Source of the DNA: an uncultured Flavobacteriaceae bacterium
GTDB lineage: Bacteria; Bacteroidota; Bacteroidia; Flavobacteriales; Flavobacteriaceae
DNA length: 7,006 nt
Reading direction: 5' to 3'
Assembly: GCA_945788155.1 (NCBI GenBank)
Contig: CALZKX010000099.1
Location: 1-7,006 of the forward strand
Both the position numbers and the translations under genes were made by a program. Positions within the stretch are counted from its first letter, which is position 1. Each line of letters begins with the position of its first letter. A model generated the notes under the pieces. It did not search any database, was not told where the DNA came from, and worked only from the letters and a program-made list of their open reading frames with translations. This document shows, in pieces, positions 1-4,283 of this stretch.

Positions 1-852
1 GCGTTCTTTTACAATAGTTTCTTCAAATTCATCAATAATGTCTGTTCCAGTTGAGGTATGCATCCAACCAGTTTTTTCATTAAAACCTTGATACACAAAA
101 AACTGTCCCCAAGTTACAGCGCCATAAGCATTTAATCCTTCTTCACTAACCACATGCACTTCACCACGAAAAAAGAACGATGTATGTGGATTGATAAGTA
201 ACATCGCATCACCAGATTTTGTTTTATCACCAGAAATAGCAAATCCATTGGATCCTCGTGGTTCATCATCTTTCAGCCTGATTAATCCATCGTTAACAGC
301 GACTGTGTTATCAGTATTACCAGTATAAAAGTCTTTTATTTTTCTTACAGAAACTCTCTCAATATCACCACCAATAGAGCCTTCGCTAAAATACATTGGC
401 ATCCAAGGTTCAAAATGAGTTAATAATTTAGGTGTTACCTCAGGGTGAGCTTTAAGATAATAGTTTACACCATCAGCAAAAGCCACACATAACTCTTGAA
501 GCCATTTTGGGCTGTTGTTATAGTTTTCAATGGCTTCGTCTTTAGTCATGTACAATTTGGCTCTTAAATCACTGTAAAGTGATGCTTCGCCTTCAATTTC
601 GGCCAATCTTCCAATGGCCCAAATATAATTGCGTTCTACACGATTAAAATCGTCTTCGCATTGTGCATATAATAATCCAAAAACCGCGTCTGCATCTGTT
701 TTCCCATAGATGTGAGGTACGCCAAAATCGTCCCTGATTATTTCTACATTTTCAGCATGTTGTTGCCAACGTTGTTCTTCAGCAGTTAAGGTTTTCTCCT
801 TTTTACAGCCTACTAAAATAAAAAAAATGAAAATGGTTAATATACGATTCAT
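1..852 (-). CDS. Penicillin acylase family lipoprotein (Ntn hydrolase), C-terminus beyond the window
   Basis: Open from the ATG at 850-852 to the left edge: 284 codons, with no in-frame ATG between this start and the upstream stop at 880-882. The N-terminus is a lipoprotein signal: a hydrophobic stretch, then LVGC, making Cys16 the probable lipidation site. Residues 38-52 (IIRDDFGVPHIYGKT) are the usual opening of the penicillin/acyl-homoserine-lactone acylase alpha chain. The decisive motif is RGSNGFAISG at 199-208. In this family the precursor is cut before the Ser, here Ser201, which becomes the N-terminal nucleophile of the beta chain. An NPH motif puts His223 at beta position 23, as in PvdQ-type acylases, and GFNEKTGWMHT follows at 256-266. 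Family members hydrolyse amide bonds of acylated substrates such as penicillins, N-acyl-homoserine lactones or lipopeptides. The substrate here cannot be told. Site of action is inferred to be the periplasm or the outer membrane. Full-length relatives usually have 700-800 residues, so over half is missing. It is divergent from ppa. Confidence 0.9.
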   Translation of the reverse strand, partial: MNRILTIFIFFILVGCKKEKTLTAEEQRWQQHAENVEIIRDDFGVPHIYGKTDADAVFGLLYAQCEDDFNRVERNYIWAIGRLAEIEGEASLYSDLRAKLYMTKDEAIENYNNSPKWLQELCVAFADGVNYYLKAHPEVTPKLLTHFEPWMPMYFSEGSIGGDIERVSVRKIKDFYTGNTDNTVAVNDGLIRLKDDEPRGSNGFAISGDKTKSGDAMLLINPHTSFFFRGEVHVVSEEGLNAYGAVTWGQFFVYQGFNEKTGWMHTSTGTDIIDEFEETIVKER

Positions 853-896
853 AATGATTGGTTTTGTGCTATTTAATGATTAAATGCGTTTTGATT

Positions 897-935
897 AAGC
901 TAAACTTTGGAGGTGTACCAAGGTAGCTTTTTTTT
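897..935 (+). terminator. Terminator-like hairpin with T-run in the divergent intergenic region
   Basis: On the plus strand AAGCTA (897-902) pairs with TAGCTT (924-929), and CTTTGG (905-910) pairs with CCAAGG (918-923) through one G-T pair. This gives a 12-base-pair stem with a two-base AA bulge and a 7-base loop. Eight T residues (928-935) follow directly. The form is that of a rho-independent terminator, but no plus-strand gene lies upstream. It may stop transcription running antisense through the acylase gene before it reaches the ppa promoter. The dyad also covers the acylase promoter box, so a binding-site role is possible. Confidence 0.45.
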
Positions 936-948
936 ATTATAAAATCAA
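918..948 (-). promoter_or_regulatory. Probable promoter of the acylase gene
   Basis: Read on the minus strand, a TTG box (946-948) is followed after 20 bases by TACCTTGG (918-925). That is one mismatch from the Bacteroidota TAnnTTTG box, at the preferred spacing. Transcription would start near 908-912, giving a leader of about 55-60 bases before the ATG. The box lies inside the hairpin described at 897-935. Confidence 0.5.
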
Positions 949-959
949 CGTATAATTTG

Positions 960-990
960 TTGCTATAAGCTAAAATGATACCTACCTTTG
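960..990 (+). promoter_or_regulatory. Promoter of ppa
   Basis: TTG (960-962), then 20 bases, then TACCTTTG (983-990), an exact match to the Bacteroidota TAnnTTTG box. Transcription would start around 995-998, leaving a leader of about 15 bases before the ATG at 1012. Because the box ends at 990, a TTG start at 988 would lie inside the promoter, which decides for the ATG at 1012. Confidence 0.75.
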
Positions 991-1011
991 CGCTCCCAAA
1001 AAACAGGTAAT

Positions 1012-1539
1012 ATGAGTAAGAAAAAACAAGTGACTTTTGATGTGTTGATCGAAATTCCCAAAGGGAGTAGAAATAAATATGAATATGATTTTGTGTTGAA
1101 CAAGATTCGTTTCGACAGAATGTTGTTCTCGTCTATGATGTATCCTGGAGATTACGGATTTATTCCAGAAACTTTAGCATTAGATGGCGACCCTTTGGAT
1201 GTATTGGTTTTAGGAACCGAACCAACATTTCCAATGTGCGTGATGGAAGTAAAGCCAATAGGTGTGTTCCATATGGCTGACGAAAAAGGCCCAGACGAGA
1301 AATTAATTTGTGTACCAATGAACGACCCTATTTGGCATAATCACAACGATATTGCTGATATTAGCTCACATAGATTAAAAGAAATAGAACATTTCTTTCA
1401 GGTGTACAAGGATCTGGAAAAGAAGAAAGTAGATGTAGGTGGTTGGGGAAATGTAGATGAAGCTATTAGCATTTACAACAAATGTTTGAAACGATATGAT
1501 GAAAGCGAACATAAAAAGAACCGTACTTTCACAATATAA
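1012..1539 (+). CDS. ppa: Soluble inorganic pyrophosphatase, family I
   Basis: Cytoplasmic enzyme that hydrolyses pyrophosphate to two phosphates with Mg2+, pulling forward nucleic-acid, protein and lipid synthesis. It has 175 residues, the normal bacterial family I length. All active-site residues known from the E. coli enzyme align: Glu14, Lys22, Glu24, Arg36, Tyr44, Tyr48, the signature DGDPLDV with Asp58, Asp60 and Asp63, then Asp90, Asp95, Lys97 and the Tyr132-Lys133 pair. The reading frame is open back to a TTG at 988, but that codon is part of the promoter box, so the ATG at 1012 (MSKKKQVTF) is the start. No Shine-Dalgarno sequence is seen, as usual in Bacteroidota. The gene ends in its own strong hairpin terminator and is followed 110 bases on by hppA, a second pyrophosphatase on the same strand. 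Nothing is missing or broken. Confidence 0.97.
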   Translation: MSKKKQVTFDVLIEIPKGSRNKYEYDFVLNKIRFDRMLFSSMMYPGDYGFIPETLALDGDPLDVLVLGTEPTFPMCVMEVKPIGVFHMADEKGPDEKLICVPMNDPIWHNHNDIADISSHRLKEIEHFFQVYKDLEKKKVDVGGWGNVDEAISIYNKCLKRYDESEHKKNRTFTI

Positions 1540-1562
1540 ATAATGCTTCGATAAAAGCAATT

Positions 1563-1597
1563 AAGCCATTCTTTTAAATTAAAGGGTGGCTTTTTTT
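1563..1597 (+). terminator. Rho-independent terminator of ppa
   Basis: AAGCCATTCTTT (1563-1574) pairs along its full length with AAAGGGTGGCTT (1581-1592). This is a 12-base-pair stem with two G-T pairs and a 6-base loop (TAAATT). A run of seven T residues occupies 1591-1597. It begins 23 bases after the ppa stop codon and should separate ppa from hppA transcription. Confidence 0.88.
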
Positions 1598-1613
1598 ATC
1601 TGTCATATTTTAC

Positions 1614-1621
1614 TATTTTTG
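1614..1621 (+). promoter_or_regulatory. Possible -7 box of the hppA promoter
   Basis: TATTTTTG (1614-1621) fits the Bacteroidota TAnnTTTG box and lies 28 bases before the hppA ATG, a distance like that at ppa. No good TTG box is visible about 20 bases upstream, where the sequence is the T-run of the ppa terminator. The promoter is therefore plausible but only half supported. Confidence 0.45.
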
Positions 1622-1649
1622 GCGCAGTCTAAAAATAAACAACTAACAT

Positions 1650-4109
1650 ATGGAATTATTAGTAAAATTATTACCTCTCTTTGGAGTTTTTGCCTTGATT
1701 TTTGTTTTAATAAAAAGCGGTTGGGTTTCAAAACAAGACGTTGGTGATGGAAAGATGGCACGTATTGCCAAAAATATTGCCGATGGTGCAATGGCATTTT
1801 TAAAAGCTGAATACAAAGTTCTAGCAATTTTTGTGGCAGCAGTAGCAATCTTATTATATTTTAAAGGAGCCTCAGAAGCAGGATCAAGCGGAATGGTAGC
1901 AATATCATTTATTGTAGGAGCTATTTGTTCTGCACTAGCTGGATTTATTGGAATGAAGGTGGCGACTAAAGCCAATGTAAGAACTACACAAGCCGCACGT
2001 ACATCCTTAGGAAGAGCACTAGAAGTTGCTTTTGCAGGAGGATCTGTAATGGGCTTAGGAGTTGTAGGTTTAGGAGTTTTAGGTCTAAGTGGTTTATTTA
2101 TGATATACCAATGGATGTGGCCTGGAGCAGAAAATTTAACAATGGTTTTAAATGTACTTTCCGGATTTTCATTAGGAGCGTCATCAATTGCATTATTTGC
2201 ACGTGTTGGTGGTGGTATATATACAAAGGCTGCCGATGTTGGAGCCGATTTAGTTGGTAAAGTTGAAGCTGGTATTCCGGAAGATCATCCCTTAAACCCT
2301 GCAACTATTGCAGATAACGTTGGTGATAATGTTGGTGATGTTGCTGGTATGGGAGCCGATTTATTTGAATCGTATGTTGGGTCTATTATAGGTACAATGG
2401 TATTAGGAGCCGTTATTATCACACCTAATTTTGATGGTTTAGGAGCAGTATATTTGCCTTTAGTTCTTGGAGCTGTAGGAATTATAATGTCAATCATAGG
2501 AACATTTTTTGTAAAAGTAAAAGATGGTGGAAACCCACAAACCGCATTAAATATTGGTGAATTTGGTTCGGCAGCATTAATGGCTGTTGCAACATACTTT
2601 TTAATTCAAGAGTTTATTCCAGAAACATTTAATATAAATGGAGCAGAATATACTTCTTTGGGTGTGTTTTTTGCTGTAATTGCTGGCTTAATAGCTGGTT
2701 TGGCTGTTGGAAAAATAACTGAATATTATACGGCTACTGGGAAAAAGCCTGTAATGTCTATCGTAAAGCAATCTGAAACAGGGTCTGCTACAAATATTAT
2801 TGCTGGTTTAGGTGTAGGTATGATGTCTACAGCTATTCCAATTCTTTTAATTGCAGCGGCTATTATGGTGTCTCATTATTGCGCAGGTTTATATGGTATC
2901 GCTATTGCTGCTGTTGGTATGTTGGCAAATACAGGAATTCAATTAGCTGTAGATGCTTATGGACCAATTTGCGATAACGCTGGAGGTATTGCCGAAATGG
3001 CAGAATTACCAAGCGAAGTTCGTGAGCGTACAGATAAATTAGATGCTGTGGGTAATACAACTGCAGCAGTAGGTAAAGGGTTTGCTATTGCTTCGGCAGC
3101 GTTAACCGCTTTGGCGTTATTTGCTGCATTTATGCAAACAGCAAATGTTACATCTATTGATGTTTCAAAACCTGGTATTATGGCTGGTTTATTAATTGGT
3201 GGCATGTTACCATTTGTATTTTCTGCATTATCTATGAATGCAGTTGGTAGAGCTGCTATGGCAATGATTGAAGAAGTACGTCGCCAGTTTAGAGATATTC
3301 CACAATTAAAAGCTGCTTTAGTAGTGATGCGTAAGTATGATAGTGATATGTCTAAAGCATCTGTAGAAGATCGAGCTATTTTTGATGCAGCAGATGGTGT
3401 TGCAGATTATGGAAAATGTATTGATATTTCTACAAAAGCTTCAATTAAAGAAATGGTATTTCCAGGGTTATTAGCAATCGTAGTTCCTGTAGCAGTTGGT
3501 TTTTTAGGAGGCGCTGAAATGTTAGGAGGGCTTCTTGCAGGTGTTACAACTTGTGGTGTGCTTATGGCAATCTTCCAGTCTAATGCTGGAGGTGCTTGGG
3601 ATAATGCTAAGAAAACTATTGAAGAAGAAGGCAGAAAAGGAACAGATGCTCATAAAGCTGCTGTTGTTGGTGATACCGTTGGAGACCCTTTTAAAGACAC
3701 GTCAGGACCTTCATTAAACATTCTTTTAAAATTAATGTCGGTTGTGGCATTGGTTATTGCGCCTAGTATTGCTTTAACAGGAGATAGTGCTTATGCCACT
3801 GAAGACACCAAAAAAGTTTGGATTGATGAAGACGGTAACAAACATGTTGTTAAAGGTGATATGGCAATGTTTACAGAAGAAGCTGAAAAGATTGTAAAAG
3901 TTAACATTGAAAAAAATGATGATGGTACTGCAAAAGCAACAGTAACAACTACAACTACTAAAAATGGCGAAACCACTACTGAAGATAAAGTATATGAAGG
4001 TACTCTAGAAGAAGTTAAAGCGCAATTAGATGCTCTTGAAGATGTAGATGTAAAGGTAAAAGGTAAGAAAAGGATAATTAAAAAAATAGTTGAAGAAGTA
4101 AAAAACTAA
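1650..4109 (+). CDS. hppA: Membrane-bound ion-translocating pyrophosphatase (K+-dependent type) with C-terminal extension
   Basis: Integral membrane enzyme that couples pyrophosphate hydrolysis to export of Na+ and/or H+. The protein has 819 residues with many hydrophobic segments, consistent with the family's 16 helices. Family motifs are intact. The first is DVGADLVGKVE at 196-206. The Asp-rich ADNVGDNVGDVAG segment follows at 221-233, with Asp222, Asp226, Asp230 and Asp237. Next are DAYGPICDNAGG at 435-446, NAGGAWDNAKK at 645-655, and GDTVGDPFKDTSGP at 674-687. GNTTAAVGKG at 468-477 has Ala472 and Gly475 where K+-independent enzymes carry Lys and Thr, so K+ dependence is expected. The pumped ion cannot be settled by eye; Glu304 is a candidate gate residue, but this is a guess. 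The usual protein ends soon after the last helix (about 688-708). Here roughly 110 polar residues follow. The ATG at 1650 sits behind an A-rich leader without a Shine-Dalgarno sequence. The gene converges on the S9 peptidase gene. Confidence 0.96.
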   Translation: MELLVKLLPLFGVFALIFVLIKSGWVSKQDVGDGKMARIAKNIADGAMAFLKAEYKVLAIFVAAVAILLYFKGASEAGSSGMVAISFIVGAICSALAGFIGMKVATKANVRTTQAARTSLGRALEVAFAGGSVMGLGVVGLGVLGLSGLFMIYQWMWPGAENLTMVLNVLSGFSLGASSIALFARVGGGIYTKAADVGADLVGKVEAGIPEDHPLNPATIADNVGDNVGDVAGMGADLFESYVGSIIGTMVLGAVIITPNFDGLGAVYLPLVLGAVGIIMSIIGTFFVKVKDGGNPQTALNIGEFGSAALMAVATYFLIQEFIPETFNINGAEYTSLGVFFAVIAGLIAGLAVGKITEYYTATGKKPVMSIVKQSETGSATNIIAGLGVGMMSTAIPILLIAAAIMVSHYCAGLYGIAIAAVGMLANTGIQLAVDAYGPICDNAGGIAEMAELPSEVRERTDKLDAVGNTTAAVGKGFAIASAALTALALFAAFMQTANVTSIDVSKPGIMAGLLIGGMLPFVFSALSMNAVGRAAMAMIEEVRRQFRDIPQLKAALVVMRKYDSDMSKASVEDRAIFDAADGVADYGKCIDISTKASIKEMVFPGLLAIVVPVAVGFLGGAEMLGGLLAGVTTCGVLMAIFQSNAGGAWDNAKKTIEEEGRKGTDAHKAAVVGDTVGDPFKDTSGPSLNILLKLMSVVALVIAPSIALTGDSAYATEDTKKVWIDEDGNKHVVKGDMAMFTEEAEKIVKVNIEKNDDGTAKATVTTTTTKNGETTTEDKVYEGTLEEVKAQLDALEDVDVKVKGKKRIIKKIVEEVKN
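3780..4106 (+). other. C-terminal tail of HppA, outside the pyrophosphatase fold
   Basis: Residues 711-819 follow the last membrane helix. The tail is polar and charged: an early segment with DEDGNKHVVKGD (726-737), a Thr-rich strand-like stretch (764-777, six Thr in a row at 766-771 except for none interrupting before Lys771), a probable helix (EGTLEEVKAQLDALE, 783-797), and a Lys/Val-rich end. The family topology puts both ends of the protein on the outer face of the membrane, so the tail should be periplasmic. Its function is unknown; I recognise no named domain. Confidence 0.65.
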
Positions 4110-4127
4110 TTTTACATTTCAACTAAA

Positions 4128-4271
4128 ATAAAATAGGCTGTCTTAAAAGTAATGAATAACTATAATTTGTCATTCTGAGCGCAGTCGAAGAGTCTTAAAT
4201 ATCAGTATATTAGATATTTCGACTGCGCTCAATATGACACTAAAAATTACTTTTAAGACAGCCTATTTTAT
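4128..4271. repeat. 144-base nested inverted repeat between convergent genes; probable two-way terminator or MITE-like element
   Basis: The outer arms, 4128-4153 and 4246-4271, are perfect reverse complements over 26 bases and contain GGCTGTCTTAAAAG. Inside lies a second palindrome: TGTCAT (4168-4173) pairs with ATGACA (4234-4239). After a two-base mismatch TGAGCGCAGTCGAA (4176-4189) pairs with TTCGACTGCGCTCA (4218-4231). At the centre ATATC (4199-4203) can pair with GATAT (4213-4217). The arms end in A/T-rich tracts on both sides, 18 bases after the hppA stop and 12 bases past the peptidase stop. It can therefore serve as terminator for both genes. The GG...CC ends bounded by TA also resemble a small non-autonomous mobile element. 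Confidence 0.85.
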
Positions 4272-4283
4272 GCTTAATGAGTA

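Noticed and set aside
988..1011. Eight-codon N-terminal extension of ppa from a TTG start
   Set aside because: The TTG is the end of the TACCTTTG promoter box, so it would not be transcribed. The ATG at 1012 gives the normal family length.
1621..1630. GGCGCAGTCT near the hppA start, similar to the GCGCAGTC core of the 4168-4239 palindrome
   Set aside because: Only about eight bases match, with no dyad around it; chance similarity.
1643..1975. Minus-strand open frame of 110 codons over the start of hppA
   Set aside because: It is a shadow of the hppA codons, with no recognisable protein and no promoter or leader of its own.
2957..3205. Minus-strand Ala/Pro-rich open frame within hppA
   Set aside because: Antisense of conserved HppA motifs including GNTTAA; there is no independent evidence.
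4110..4283. Possible small gene or small RNA in the gap between hppA and the S9 peptidase
   Set aside because: The gap is almost entirely the nested inverted repeat, and no frame has a convincing start and product.
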